Of a stretch of 64,000 nt of DNA, positions 1 to 13,872 are shown one piece after another (position 1 is the first letter of the stretch; every line of letters begins with the position of its first letter). The notes beneath the pieces are model-generated. The model did not search any database. It saw nothing but the letters and a program-made list of their open reading frames with translations, and had not been told where the DNA came from. Both the position numbers and the translations under genes were made by a program. The stretch comes from Antedon bifida (lineage: Eukaryota > Echinodermata > Crinoidea > Comatulida > Antedonidae), in NCBI GenBank assembly GCA_963402885.1, contig OY727100.1:1984001-2048000 (forward strand). Reading direction: 5' to 3'.

Positions 1-223
1 AATATGTGATAATGAATTATGGAGATATGATTGATAATGTGATTTCGCAAAATGGCGTATAAATGTCGTCACGGATGAGTGATCACGCTGGAAAGCTTAT
101 TAGGATTAAGTTATATTATTTGAAAGATATTCTGAAATTTTTGTAATCATTGACATTAAACTTTTTGAGATAATTGTTACACAAAATAGTGTACAGAAAC
201 AATAAAAAGAAAAACTAGAATTT

Positions 224-244
224 AATTCGTCACTTTGACGAATT
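224..244. repeat. Conserved 21-nt hairpin, array copy 1
   Basis: Perfect inverted repeat AATTCGTCA / TGACGAATT with a 3-nt loop. Identical copies lie at 1790-1810, 3365-3385 and 4967-4987. The distant family member at 62646-62666 has AACTCGTCA / TGACGAGTT, changed in both arms so that pairing is kept. Confidence 0.8.
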
Positions 245-1747
245 ATAGGTGATCATTTTTATCATTTTAATGAAATTAATTTTTTTTTTACATGCACGTA
301 CGTTAACATATGATCAGAAAATGTTGATGTATGCCATCCTATTATACGCTTATAGCGTTGAGTTGAGCCTATTATATGCCATATACAATATGTACAGTAT
401 ATAATGTATATCTATATACAGTGTAGCATAGGTGAAATTAGGAGACACACATCAAGTTCTAATTTTTTGGTATGATAGAATTATCAAAATAAACTTGAAG
501 ATGACAATTTCGAAAGATAATGAATTGAGCAAATAAATATAAGAATTGGAAGAGAATTTGGCACGTAGAAGCGCTGTGCGCGCTCTTTGAAATTTGTATA
601 ACTTTGACGAAAAAGATGAAAAAACTACTTTTAAACTTCAACTGGCCATATGTTAACGTCACAACATCCGATAGGCTTGATTTTTATATGAATTCATATC
701 TACATTTCATCAGCTTCCATAATAAATTATAATCATCAAGGTAACCTTCAATTATGAAGAGCTGTAAGATATTCAAATTTACGGCAAAGGTGAAATTACA
801 CGACCTACGTTATTCAAGTTTTTACGCGTGATGACGTCATAAAAATAAAATAGTGGGAAGTCATGAGAAAGTCAATTAATTTTGCAATCACATACTAAAA
901 TTTGAGCGAAAATCGGGCACAAAATAACAGAGATGCGTTCTATTGAATGTGATAAAATATGACGAAAGAGAAAAAAAACTTAATTTTAAATTCAAGTGGC
1001 CATTTGATGACGTCACAACATTTTGTACGGAAAATGTGTACATGAATTCATATCTACAACTCAATGGCTTCCAGAATAAGTTAAAAAAATTGGGGGTCAT
1101 CGTGCATTCTGAAGAATTATTTTCATTTTAAAAATGCCTTATTTTTCACCATTTTCAGCACTTTTATGCAATTAATGTGCGCATTTTGTCATTTTTAACC
1201 TCCTCGTATAGCGTTATTTTAAGTCGGAACGGACTCAAATTTAGTAAATGTACTAAGGATGGTGAGTAGAATGCGATTTGTACAAAAAATTCGTATTTTT
1301 TACGCTTTTTAAGTACAGCGCGCGCAAAAACGTGTTTTTGCGCAGTAATTTTTTAAAACGTGCAAATGGCCTAATTCATGCTCTAAATTAATCAAAACTT
1401 AATTTCAAGCTTTTTAAATTTTTAACGCGTGATTTCACGCGCATGACCTTGAAACGCGCAAGTTTTTATTGTCTAATATTTTTACCCTTGACCCGAAGTT
1501 TACGTGTAGTGAATTTCATTATTATGTGATGATTAATTATGGAGATATAATTGATAATGTGATTTCACAAAATGGCGTATAAATGACGTCACGGTTGAGT
1601 GATCACGCTGAAAAGCTTATTAGGATTAAGTTACAGTATTTGAAAGATATTGTGAAATTTTTGTGATCATTGACATTTAACTTTTTGAGATATTTGTTAC
1701 ACAAAATAGTGTACAGAAAGAAGAATAAAGATTTCATACAATAACAA

Positions 1748-1779
1748 TAGGTGATCATTTTATTCTAAATGATCACCTA
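1748..1779. repeat. 32-nt hairpin TAGGTGATCATTT/AAATGATCACCTA
   Basis: 13-bp perfect arms with a 6-nt loop. The same sequence is at 3323-3354, 4895-4926, 6503-6534 and 6564-6595, the last two being a local 61-bp tandem duplication. It is missing from the first unit, whose equivalent place at about 210 has only the neighbouring 21-nt hairpin, so it behaves like a separate insertion within the array unit. Confidence 0.8.
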
Positions 1780-4700
1780 ACTAGAATTTAATTCGTCACT
1801 TTGACGAATTATAGGTGATCATTTTTATCATTTTAATGAAATTAACATTTTTTAAACATGCACGTACGTTAACATACGATCGTAAAAAGCTGATGTACGC
1901 CATCCTATGACATGATGCATATACACTTATAGTGCTGAGTTGTACCTATTATGTGTCATATACAATATATACAGTATATACTGTATATCTATATACAGTG
2001 TAGCATAGGTAAAATTATGGGACCCACATCATGTTCAAATTTGTTGGTATGATGGAATTATCAAAATAAACTCGAAGATGACAATTTCGAAAGATAATGA
2101 ATTGAGCAAATAAATATAAAGATTGGAAGAGAATTTGATACGTAGAAGCGCAATGCGCGCTCATTGAAATTTGTATAACTTCGACTAAAGAAATCTAAAA
2201 ACTACGTTTTAACTTCAACTGGCCATATTATAACATCGCAACATCCGATAGGCTTAATTTTTATATGAATTCATATCTACATTTCAACAGCTTTCATAAT
2301 ATGTTATAATCTTCAAGGTCACCTTTAATTCTGAAGAGCTATTAGATATTCAAATGTATGGTGTAGCTAAAATTACACGACCTAGGTTATTCAAGTTTTT
2401 ACGCGTGATGACGTCATCAAAATAAAAATGTTTACAACCCATGAGTAAGATAATCAATTGAGCAAGCACATTCTAAAATTTTTGCGAAAATCGGGCTCAA
2501 ATAACGGAGATGCGCTCTACTGAATGTGATAACCCACACAAAAAGATAAAAATTACTAATTTTTAAATTCAAGTGGCCATTTGATGACGTCATACCATTT
2601 TGTACGTCTAATGTGTACATGAATATGTATCTACAACCCAATGGCTTCCCGAATAAGTTAAAAAAATTAGGGGTCACCTGCCATTCTGAAGATTTATATT
2701 CATTTTAAAAAGGCCTTATTTTTCACCATTTTCAGCACTTTGATGCAATTAATTTGCGCATTTTGTCATTTTTAACCTGCTCGTATAGTGTTGTTTTAAG
2801 TCGGAACTGACTCAAATTTGGTGAATGTACTAAGAATGGTGAGTAGAATGCGATTTGTAAAAAAAATTCATATTTTTTACGCTTTTTAAGTATCGCGCGC
2901 GCAAAAACGCATTTTTGCGCAGTAATTTTTTTAAACACGCAAATGGCCTAATTCATGCTCTAAATTGATCAAAACTTAATTTTGAGCGTTTTAAATTTTT
3001 AACGCGCGATATCACGCGCATGAACCTACGTGCGCGTGCGTTTTTATTTGCTAATATTTTTACCCTTGATCTGAAGTTTACGTGTAGTGAATTTCATTAA
3101 TATGTGATAATGAATTATGGAGATATGATTGATAATGTGATTTCGCAAAATGGCGTATAAATGTCGTCACGGATGAGTGATCACGCTGGAAAGCTTATTA
3201 GGATTAAGTTATATTATTTGAAAGATATTCTGAAATTTTTGTAATCATTGACATTAAACTTTTTGAGATAATTGTTACACAAAATAGTGTACAGAAACAA
3301 TAAAGATTTTATACAATAACAATAGGTGATCATTTTATTCTAAATGATCACCTAACTAGAATTTAATTCGTCACTTTGACGAATTATAGGTGATCATTTT
3401 TATCATTTTACTGAAATTAATTTTTTTAAACATGCACGTACGTTAACATACGATCGGAAAATGTTGATGTATGCCATCCTATTATATGCTTATAGTGCTG
3501 AGTTGTGCCTATATGCCATATACAATATGTACACTATATACAGTGTAGCATAGGTGAAATTACGGGACACACATGTTCTAATTTTTTGGCATGATGACGT
3601 TATCAAACTAAACTTTAAGATGACAATTTCGAAAGATAATTAATTGAGCAAAAAAATATAAGATTTGGAAAAAAATTTGGCACGTAGAAGCGCTGTGCGC
3701 GCTCTTTGAATTGTGTATAACTTCGACGAAAAATTTGAAAAAACTACTTTTTCAATTCAACTGGCCATATGTTAACGTCACAACATCCGATAGGCTTAAT
3801 TTTTATATGAATTAATATCTACATTTCATCAGCTTTCATAATAAATTATAATCATCAAGGTAACCTTCAATTCTGAAGAGCTGTAAGATATTCAAATTTA
3901 CTGCGAAGGTGAAATTACACGGCCTACGTTATTCAAGTTTTTACGCGTGATGACGTCATTAAAATGAAGATAGTGTCAACTCATGATAAAGATAATTAAT
4001 TAAGCAAGCACATACTGAAAGTTGTGCGAAATTCGAGCACACATAACCAAGATGCGCTCTGTTGAATGTGATAATCTACACAAAAAGATAACAAATCCTA
4101 ATTTTTAAATTCAAGTGGCCATTTGATGACGTCAAAACATTTTGTACGTAAAGTGTGTACATGAATTCATATCTACAACTCAATGGCTTCCAGAATAAGT
4201 TAAAAAAATCGGGGGTCATCTTGCATTCTGAAGAATTATTTTCATTTTAAAAAAGACCTATTTTTCACCATTTTCAGAACTTTTGTAAAATTAATATGCG
4301 CATTTTGTCATTTTTAACGTGCTCGTATAGCGTTATTTTAAGTCGGAACTGACTCAAATTTGGTGAATGTACTAAGGATGGTGAGTAGAATGAGATTTGT
4401 TAAAAAAATTCATATTTTTTACGTTTTTTAAGTATCGCGCGCGCAAAAACGCATTTTTGCGCAGTAATTTTTTGAAACACGCAAATGGCCTAATTCATGC
4501 TCTAAATTGATCAAAACTTAATTTTGAGCGTTTTAAATTTTTAACGCGCGATATCACGCGCATGAACCTACGTGCGCGTGCGTTTTTATTTGCTAATATT
4601 TTTACCCTTGATCTGAAGTTTACGTGTAGTGAATTTCATTAATATGTGATAATGAATTATGGAGATATGATTGATAATGTGATTTCGCAAAATGGCGTAT

Positions 4701-6597
4701 AAATGTCGTCACGGATGAGTGATCACGCTGGAAAGCTTATTAGGATTAAGTTATATTATTTGAAAGATATTCTGAAATTTTTGTAATCATTGACATTAAA
4801 CTTTTTGAGATAATTGTTACACAAAATAGTGTACAGAAACAATAAAAAGAAAAAAAAAAAGAAAAATAATAATAAAGATTTTATACAATAACAATAGGTG
4901 ATCATTTTATTCTAAATGATCACCTAAAAATAAAAAAAATAAAAAAAATAAAAAAAACTAGAATTTAATTCGTCACTTTGACGAATTATAGGTGATCATT
5001 TTTATCATTTTACTGAAATTAATTTTTTTTTAAACATGCACGTACGTTAACATACGATCGGAAAATGTTGATGTATGCCATCCTATTATATGCTTATAGT
5101 GCTGAGTTGTGCCTATATGCCATATACAATATGTACAGTATATACTGTATATCTATATACAGTGTAGCATAGGTGAAATTACGGGACACACATGTTCTAA
5201 TTTTTTGGCATGATGACGTTATCAAACTAAACTTTAAGATGACAATTTCGAAAGATAATTAATTGAGCAAAAAAATATAAGATTTGGAAAAAAATTTGGC
5301 ACGTAGAAGCGCTGTGCGCGCTCTTTGAATTGTGTATAACTTTGACGAAAAATATGAAGAAACTACTTTTTCACTTCAACTGGCCATATGTTAACGTCAC
5401 AACATCCGATAGGCTTAATTTTTATATGAATTAATATCTACATTTCATCAGCTTTCATAATAAATTATAATCATCAAGGTAACCTTCAATTCTGAAGAGC
5501 TGTAAGATATTCAAATTTACTGCGAAGGTGAAATTACACGGCCTACGTTATTCAAGTTTTTACGCGTGATGACGTCATTAAAATGAAGATAGTGTCAACT
5601 CATGATAAAGATAATTAATTAAGCAAGCACATACTGAAAGTTGTGCGAAATTCGAGCACACATAACCAAGATGCGCTCTGTTGAATGTGATAATCTACAC
5701 AAAAAGATAACAAATCCTAATTTTTAAATTCAAGTGGCCATTTGATGACGTCAAAACATTTTGTACGTAAAATGTGTACATGAATTCATATCTACAACTC
5801 AATGGCTTCCAGAATAAGTAAAAAAAATCGGGGGTCATCTTGCATTCTGAAGAATTATTTTCATTTTATTTTTCACCATTTTCAGAACTTTTGTAAAATT
5901 AATGTGCGCATTTTGTCATTTTTAACATGCTCGTATAGCGTTATTTTAAGTCGGAACTGACTCAAATTTGGTGAATGTACTAAGGATGGTGAGTAGAATG
6001 AGATTTGTAAAAAAAATTCATATTTTTTACGCTTTTTAAGTATCGCGCGCGCAAAAACGCATTTTTGCGCAGTAATTTTTTGAAACACGCAAATGGCCTA
6101 ATTCATGCTCTAAATTGATCAAAACTTAATTTTGAGCGTTTTAAATTTTTAACGCGCGATATCACGCGCATGAATCTACGTGCGCGTGCGTTTTTATTTG
6201 CTAATATTTTTACCCTTGATCTGAAGTTTACGTGTAGTGAATTTCATTAATATGTGATAATGAATTATGGAGATATGATTGATAATGTGATTTCGCAAAA
6301 TGGCGTATAAATGTCGTCACGGATGATTGATCATGCTGGAAAGCTTATTAGGATTAAGTTATATTATTTGAAAGATATTCTGAAATTTTTGTAATCATTG
6401 ACATTAAACTTTTTGAGATAATTGTTACACAAAATAGTGTACAGAAACAATAAAAAGAAAAAAAAAAAGAAAAAAAATAATAAAGATTTTATACAATAAC
6501 AATAGGTGATCATTTTATTCTAAATGATCACCTAATAATAATAAAGATTTTATACAATAACAATAGGTGATCATTTTATTCTAAATGATCACCTAAT

Positions 6598-9500
6598 AAC
6601 ATATTAAATGACATTTATTCATGATAATAATGTTAAGATTCTTAAACATCATTCGGTTTCATCTATATTTTTTAAATAACATTTTCAACCACGAATTAGG
6701 CCTACTAACTGACTAAGTAGGGATGTTATATTCTGTCAAATACACAGTAAATTAGAAAAAAAGAAAGGTAATATAGACAAAACAATATGAATTGGATGAT
6801 ATGTTTTTTTAAATTAAATTAATTATGAAAGTTAATTAAACTTAATATGATATGACATAACGCTCTAAGTAAATAGTGACGGCGAAATTGAGCATTGTCG
6901 ATGTAAACATGACGCTAATTAGATTATCTTCTACATTATTAATGTATGTTGCTATAGAAAATACATTTTACTTAAATTAGACAAAATATTCGTTATGATA
7001 AGAGCAATCTGTGGCGCAAAGTATGGCGTGTTAGTGCATCTGTTTTTGTCGCATACTGTCCACTAGATAGAGTGTACGTATGGATATGTTTGGTTAAACA
7101 GATTATTAATAATGTTTTGACAAATGTTTTAGCTTCTTTTGTTTCAGAAATGGTCACTTGTTTATGTCTCCTACTATGATGATTCTAGGTCCTATTTAAT
7201 TTACTTAATACTTTGAATAACTATATTCTTCTCGTTGAAAATAAAAATCATATCAATCATATTATTTATGTTCTAAAAACAGTTTTCCGCAATAGGAAAA
7301 CTTTAGTTTTTTATAAATCAAAATATTGACCTCAAACGTGATTGATTCCAGCGATGATACTTTTCAAACCCTGTATTTACGGTTAAACACATCAATACTT
7401 GCAATTCAATACAACGGTGAACATATCGAAATTATGATTCATACAACCAGTAATATTGTGTTTGTGAATAATCGTGAGTTCAATTTGTTACCTATTATTT
7501 TACACACTATCTTTTATTTACTACTGTATATATTTAATATTGCTAGGCATATTCTTAGTTATTAATATTGTTTTTAGGCCCATAAGTATCAACCACAATA
7601 TTAAACAAATCTCGAAATGTTTTTGTAGCATGTAGAAATTACTAGTACCAGCGGTACTGGTTAGAAAAATACCAATTGGATTTTCTAATAAAATTGTTTT
7701 AATAACAATTAATTTGCATAATCAAGAAAAAAGATCTAACATATCGGTACAAACGTTTATTACTGTTTTTCATAAGTTGGTTTTTATCTTCTTATGGCCG
7801 ATTGACTGGATATTAGAATCCTTTCCAAATAAAATAGAAGAAATACATGAACAGATATTATAGGGAATGCTTTAAAGTGTCTCAGATTGTTGTCTATTTG
7901 TCTTTTGTCCAATATAGCATGTCAATGATTAACTCTGTATACACATCGTCGTAATCATCAAGGAGGTAGCACATATCCTGATAAACATATCAACGACGTA
8001 CATGGCACAGGTATTATTAATAATAAAATTGAAAACCACAATTCATTATTGCTACATTATACTTAGTATGACACGAAGTCAAATCGTGAACATTTTTTGT
8101 GAAATATTGAACAATGTGCTGACGTCACCTAGTATTCTTTTTTCAACGAAAAATTAGGCCTAACCAACCAAAATCAAAACAAATAACAACATATTAAATG
8201 ACATTTATTCATGATAATAATGTTAAGATTCTTAAACACCTATTCGGTTTCATCTATATTTTTTAAATAACATTTTCAACCACGAATTAGGCCTACTAAC
8301 TGACTAAGTAGGGATGTTATATTCTGTCAAATACACAGTAAATTAGAAAAAAAAGAAAGGTAATATAGACAAAACAATATGAATTGGATGATATGTTTTT
8401 TTAAATTAAATTAATTATGAAAGTTAATTAAACTTAATATGATATGACATAACGCTCTAAGTAAATAGTGACGGCGAAATTGAGCATTGTCGATGTAAAC
8501 ATGACGCTAATTAGATTATCTTCTACATTATTAATGTATGTTGCTATAGAAAATACATTTTACTTAAATTAGACAAAATATTCTTTATGATAAGAGCAAT
8601 CTGTGGCGCAAAGTATGGCGTGTTAGTGCATCTGTTTTTGTCGCATACTGTCCACTAAATAGAGTGTACGTATTGATATGTTTGGTTAAACAGATTATTA
8701 ATAATGTTTTGACAAATGTTTTAGCTTGTTTGCTTTTTAACTTGTTTATGTCTCCTACTATGATGATTCTAGGTCCTGTTTAATTTACCTAATACTTTAA
8801 ATAACTATATTCTTCTCGTTGAAAATAAAAATCATATCAATCATATTATTTATGTTCTAAAAACAGTTTTCCGCAATAGGAAAACTTTAGTTTTTTATAA
8901 ATCAAAATATTGACCTCAAACGTGATGTGATTCCAGCGATGATACTTTTCAAACCCTGTATTTACGGTTAAACACATCAATACTTACAATTCAATAACAA
9001 CAGTGAACATATCGAAATTATGATTCATACAACCAGTAATATTGTGTTTGTGAATAATCGTGAGTTCAATTTGTTACCTATTATTTTACACACTATCTTT
9101 AATTTACTAGTACTAATGTATATATTTAATATTGCTAGGCATATTCTTAGTTATTAATATTGTTTTTAGGCCCATAAGTATCAACCACAATATTAAACAA
9201 ATCTCGAAATGTTTTTTATAGCATGAAGGAAGTAGTACTAATACCAGCAGTACTGGTTGGAAAAATATCAATTGGATTGTCTAATAAATTAATTTGCATA
9301 ATAAAGAAAAAAGATCTAACATATCGGTACAAACGTTTATTTAAAGGGAATGCTTTAAAGTGTCTCAGATTGTTGTCTATTTTGTCCAATATAGCATGTC
9401 AATGATTAACTCTGTATACACATCGTCGTAATCATCAAGGAGGTAGCACATATCCTGATAAACATATCAACGACGTACATGGCACAGGTATTATTAATAA

Positions 9501-9683
9501 TAAAATTGAAAACCACAATTCATTATTGCTACATTATACTTAGTATGACACGAAGTCAAATCGTGAACATTTTTTGTGAAATATTGAACAATGTGCTGAC
9601 GTCACCTAGTATTCTTTTTTCAACGAAAAATTAGGCCTAACCAACCAAAATCAAAACAAATAACAACATATTAAATGACATTT
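6598..9683. repeat. Two-copy tandem duplication, ~1.5 kb unit
   Basis: Copy A is 6598-8187 (1590 bp) and copy B 8188-9664 (1477 bp). The first 19 bp of a third copy follow at 9665-9683 before unrelated sequence starts. The copies are almost identical; copy B lacks several short segments, for example after 9330. Open frames at 7326-7565 and 9223-9405 are not preserved between copies, so I see no gene. Confidence 0.85.
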
Positions 9684-10678
9684 GGCTGTTTCGAGGGCGC
9701 TGTCTAGCTGTTGCCACTTCAACTCAACTCCTCTGTTTCTGAGTTATATTTTTCTTCTTTTTTTTTAAGTAGTTAATATCAATTCAATATTGTATCTGTT
9801 TTCTTTTTTGTCGTTTGTTCTTTCTGGTTGTCTAGTGGTTTATTGTACTTCTGTAATTGTCAGTTTTGTAAGTGTTTCGTGCTAGGCCTAGCTAGACTTT
9901 AGCCTGGTGTGTGGTGATTGTAGAGATCCAGCCCTCTGTGAGTGGGTTTTACCAACCCGAAACAGTAGGCCTAGAAACTTGTTTTGATAGCAACACTTTT
10001 AATTAGATACAAACACAATTTAAATATATAGTTATTTAAATATAACACTTTTAATGTAAATATATATATTGAATTTTTATTTTTATATTTAATAATTAGA
10101 AATTTGTAAATAAATTAATTAGTCAATTGTAAATAAATTTTATTCAAAATATTTTTAGGCCTAGACCTTTAGATGAACAAATTAGTGTATAATAGACATA
10201 TATTATTTCAGTTACGGAACAAGCGGGCCAATGGAGATGTTAGTTCTTTGTTAGTATCTTTATTAAAAACCCTTAAAATATGGAAACCAAATCGTAGCCG
10301 CCGAGCGGGTAGCCGCATTAAAAGGAAAATAATTTCAATCATATCTGGTAGATTTAAACAATGTAAACAAAAACTTAGAGAAAAGAACCTAATAAATATT
10401 CCTTGTAAGTCCATCTCTCATGCTTTACCCAGAATATTATTAACTAATGCGAGGTCACTAAATAACAAAATGGATGAGTTCCATGCTGTATTGAGCACCA
10501 ACAAAATTAGCATAGCTGCTGTAACTGAAACTTGGCTGAATCCTAATAGCCTTCAAGGTGCGAATTTATCTGATTACACCATGCACGCCAAATGCAGATC
10601 TGATAATGGACGTCGAGGTGGTGGTGTAGCCTTTTATACACATAATGAAGTTAATATTAAAGTAAGTGATGTCTCTAT
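9684..10678 (+). mobile_element. CR1/jockey-type LINE, 5' part only
   Basis: The element probably starts right after the preceding repeat at 9684, with about 490 bp of non-coding leader before the open frame at 10173. Sequence similarity to LINEs stops exactly where the next inverted repeat begins (10679). Reverse transcriptase and 3' end are missing. Keeping the 5' end and losing the 3' end is opposite to ordinary LINE truncation, so a later deletion or rearrangement at the foldback junction is likely. Confidence 0.6.
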
Positions 10679-10685
10679 ATCGTAA
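10173..10685 (+). pseudogene. LINE ORF2 N-terminus: AP-endonuclease domain fragment
   Basis: The 170-residue open frame has a basic N-terminal region (residues 1-75), then the start of an exonuclease/endonuclease/phosphatase fold: LLTNARSLNNKMDE (about 89-102), the TETW motif (about 119-122) and RRGGGVAFY near 146-154. These are the typical first motifs of the apurinic endonuclease of CR1/jockey-like retrotransposons, which nicks target DNA for reverse transcription. The later catalytic motifs and the whole reverse transcriptase are absent. The last few residues and the stop come from the adjoining foldback sequence, so this is a relic, not a working gene. Confidence 0.8.
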
Positions 10686-13600
10686 AAATGTAAACCGAAA
10701 ACTAGATAGTCAGGTTCCTCATGTATGAAAATAGCTAGGGTTCCGTAGGATTTTAATGCCCAAAGTGAGATTTCACTTGATTTTACTTTATTATAGTGCT
10801 AGGATACCAAAAATGCTAGGTAACAAATTTTCACGATCCCGTAACCATGGTAACAGCCCCAAATTCAAAATGGCGACTAAATGGCCATATCTCCATAACC
10901 CTTTGGTCTAATGACAAGATATTGGTATCAAAATACTCGGAATATATATATTTATATTCGTTGTAATAGAACATTTTTACTAAATGCAACCGGAAATGCT
11001 ATTTTTCTGTACTATTGACCCTTGACCTTGACTCGTACTGTATCTTAAAAACGGCAGGTCATAGAAATTTTAAAATGGTCTCAAATTGCTCAGACCTTAT
11101 ATATTTATATTTATTGTAATGCAATATTTTGTAAAAAAATGTCCGGAAGCAAAGTTATTGACCTTTGACATAGGGAATAGCTTACAAGGATTTTTATTCA
11201 GTAGTCTCTGGTCATATCTCCATAACCCTTTGGTCTATTGACAAGATATTGGTATCAAATAACTCGGAATCAATATATTTATATTCGTTGTAATAGAACA
11301 TTTTTACTAAATGTAACCGGTAATGTTATTTTTCTGCACTATTGACCCTTGACCTTGACTCGCACTGTATCTAAAAAACGGCTGATTATAGAAATTTAAA
11401 AATGGTCTCAAATTGCTCAGACCATACATATTTATATTTATTTTAATGTAACATTTTGTTAGAAAATGACCGGAAGTAAAGTTATTGACCATTGACCTAA
11501 TAAACATCAACTTTATGTATAAGCATTTATCTATTTGAGCATGTATCGGCAATTGTTTGTGGTAGGGATTAAAAAATGAGTTTATACGTATTATTATCAT
11601 TCGATTATTTAATTTATAATTCACATAATTAGTTTTTATATATTTTATAAATAGTAGGCCTATATACTTTATAGTGTAAGTAAGAACATTTATCTATGTA
11701 AACAACTTTGGACAATAGTAAAAATTACAGCAGAAATTCATTGCACTGTATTCATTTTCCTCCCATCCACCCTTCACTAAAATGACGTAGTCAAATTGAT
11801 TCTTCCTGCACTTTTCCTGAAATGTTAATTGCTATACTTTTACAATTTTCCTGATAAGAAACTGGAGCTCCAAAATTGGATTAAAACACCTTTAATTACA
11901 TCAATACCATGCATTTATTGTGTCAGCATCCTCGTTGCCATTAAGACAGTCAAGGAGTGAGAGTGGTTGATTCTTCAACTTTTGTACCTTTAATGCTTGT
12001 TCTTCTTGAAACATTTTCATATATGGAGGTTTTTCATACATTGAACTGCTGCCGGCCATACATTATTATGTGGTTAGACGTTCCTTGGTTCTTAGATGTT
12101 TCGCGATATGAGAAGCAAGCAACATTGACTGCCATTTTGTGAGTCATTATCGCCAAGCCAAGGAACAAAAGTGACCAAGAGGTTTTTGATGTTTACAGTA
12201 TCTTATGATTTTATCTCCTTCAAGCTACTAAATGTTTTTAGTTTCATTTTCTTTTCAGGGAGTCAAACAGACTTTGCTCACAAACTTTAAAAAGCTCGAC
12301 AACTCATTTTTTTATTATCTCTGTTAAGATATATTTCTTGACTTCTTTTGCAATTATTAAGACAATGTTAAAAAAGGTGTTTATTTTGTTATGAATGTAC
12401 AGTATTTTGATGAAATCTTGAATGATTTACTGTGTTTTGTGTTGAAGAATGAGTTTGATGGTATATCTAGTTTGATTTCCTAATTTTAAGTAATGCCAAC
12501 AAGACCACCAACCCATTTTAACTGTTTCCTTGTGTTCTAGAGCCTGATCGGGGAAGAGAGCACTATTTAAATACAGATTTTTTTTTTCTTTACATTTAAA
12601 TTAATTACAATCTTTTATTCACTGTTATTGGGTCATCTACATCAAACCAAGTTGGTTCATTTGTTGTTGATGGCAATAAGACGAGCATATAAATGAAAAC
12701 CAGTAACGGGCAAAACAAATCTGCAAGATACCTTCCTAATAATATAGGTTATAATTACCATCAAATCTCACTCTGACATTTACTATTTTTAGCCAAATCA
12801 GAAATCTTCAATTAATACGTTTATAGAGGTTCAAAGTGGCAATTGAAAACAATATTTGAAAATGTGAGTTTAGAAAAGAACTGAATGCATAACATAATTA
12901 TCCTAGTGAACGCCAGCTAGTGACCTGGAGGTTGTTGGCATCCCACATTACTTAAGTAATGATGTATTCTTATTAAAAGTGAAAATTACGTCAGAGTAGG
13001 GCCAAAACATCTGACCAATATTTATCCATCCTTGTAATGTAAAGCTATCCTCTATGTCAATGGTGAATAACTTTACTTCCGGTCATTTTCTCACAAAATA
13101 TTACATTACAATAAATATAAATATGTATGGTCTGAGCAATTTGAGACCATTTTTAAATTTCCATGACCAGCCGTTTTTTAGATACAGTGCGATTCAAGGT
13201 CAAGGGTCACTAGTAAAGAAAATAGCATTTCCGGTTACATTTAGTAAAAAGTTTCTATTACAACGAATATAAATATATTTATTCCCAGTATTTTGATACC
13301 AATATCTTGTCAATAGACCAAAGAGTTATGGAGATATGACCAGAGACTACTGAATAAAAATCCTTGTAAGCTATTCTCTGTGTCAAAGGTCAATAACTTT
13401 GCTTCCGGACATTTTTTAACAAAATATTGCATTACAATAAATATAAATATATATGGTCTGAGCAATTTGAGACCATTTTAACATTTCTATGACCTGCCGT
13501 TTTTAAGATACAGTACGAGTCAAGGTCAAGGGTCAATAGTACAGAAAAATAGCATTTCCGGTTGCATTTAGTAAAAATGTTCTATTACAACGAATATAAA

Positions 13601-13872
13601 TATATATATTCCGAGTATTTTGATACCAATATCTTGTCATTAGACCAAAGGGTTATGGAGATATGGCCATTTAGTCGCCATTTTGAATTTGGGGCTGTTA
13701 CCATGGTTACGGGATCGTGAAAATTTGTTACCTAGCATTTTTGGTATCCTAGCACTATAATAAAGTAAAATCAAGTGAAATCTCACTTTGGGCATTAAAA
13801 TCCTACGGAACCCTAGCTATTTTCATACATGAGGAACCTGACTATCTAGTTTTCGGTTTACATTTTTACGAT
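10679..13872. repeat. Full inverted-repeat extent around foldback 1
   Basis: The two ends are reverse complements from ATCGTAAAAATGTAAACCG inwards. The 30 bp outside the transposon proper match the flank of the second inverted-duplication copy at 56498-56527, and resemble the left TIR of a MITE at 57152. The foldback may therefore sit inside an older MITE. Confidence 0.7.
10709..13842. mobile_element. Foldback element 1, 3.1 kb, long inverted arms
   Basis: Ends are GTCAGGTTCCTCATG and its complement, with TA on both sides. The left arm (10709-about 11505) and the right arm (about 13050-13842) are reverse complements. Each arm holds two ~400-bp direct sub-repeats built on the words CCATATCTCCATAACC and TTGACCCTTGACCTTGAC. 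The 1.5 kb interior (11510-13045) has no convincing coding region; the 61-codon frame at 11957-12142 is unsupported. A diverged fragment of the same element is at 24079-24643. Confidence 0.8.

Larger units (their letters stand above)
1..6595. repeat. Tandem array of ~1.57 kb non-coding unit
   Basis: Units start with the same words at 1, 1521, 3099, 4641 and 6249, giving unit lengths of 1520, 1578, 1542 and 1608 bp plus a partial fifth. Each unit holds a TATACAGTATATACTG-type palindrome, two GATGACGTCAT (CRE-like) boxes, a CG-rich GCGCGC stretch and two sets of conserved hairpins. Units 3 and 4 are nearly identical; units 1 and 2 are more diverged. Only short random open frames are present, so I call it non-coding. 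Diverged single copies of the same family occur at about 46020-46450, 47220-48560 and 60830-62690, so this is a dispersed repeat that became tandem here. Confidence 0.9.

Noticed and set aside
943-6088. Short frames inside the 1.57 kb array (60-81 codons)
   Set aside because: Not conserved between array units except where sequence is identical; no start context or domain.
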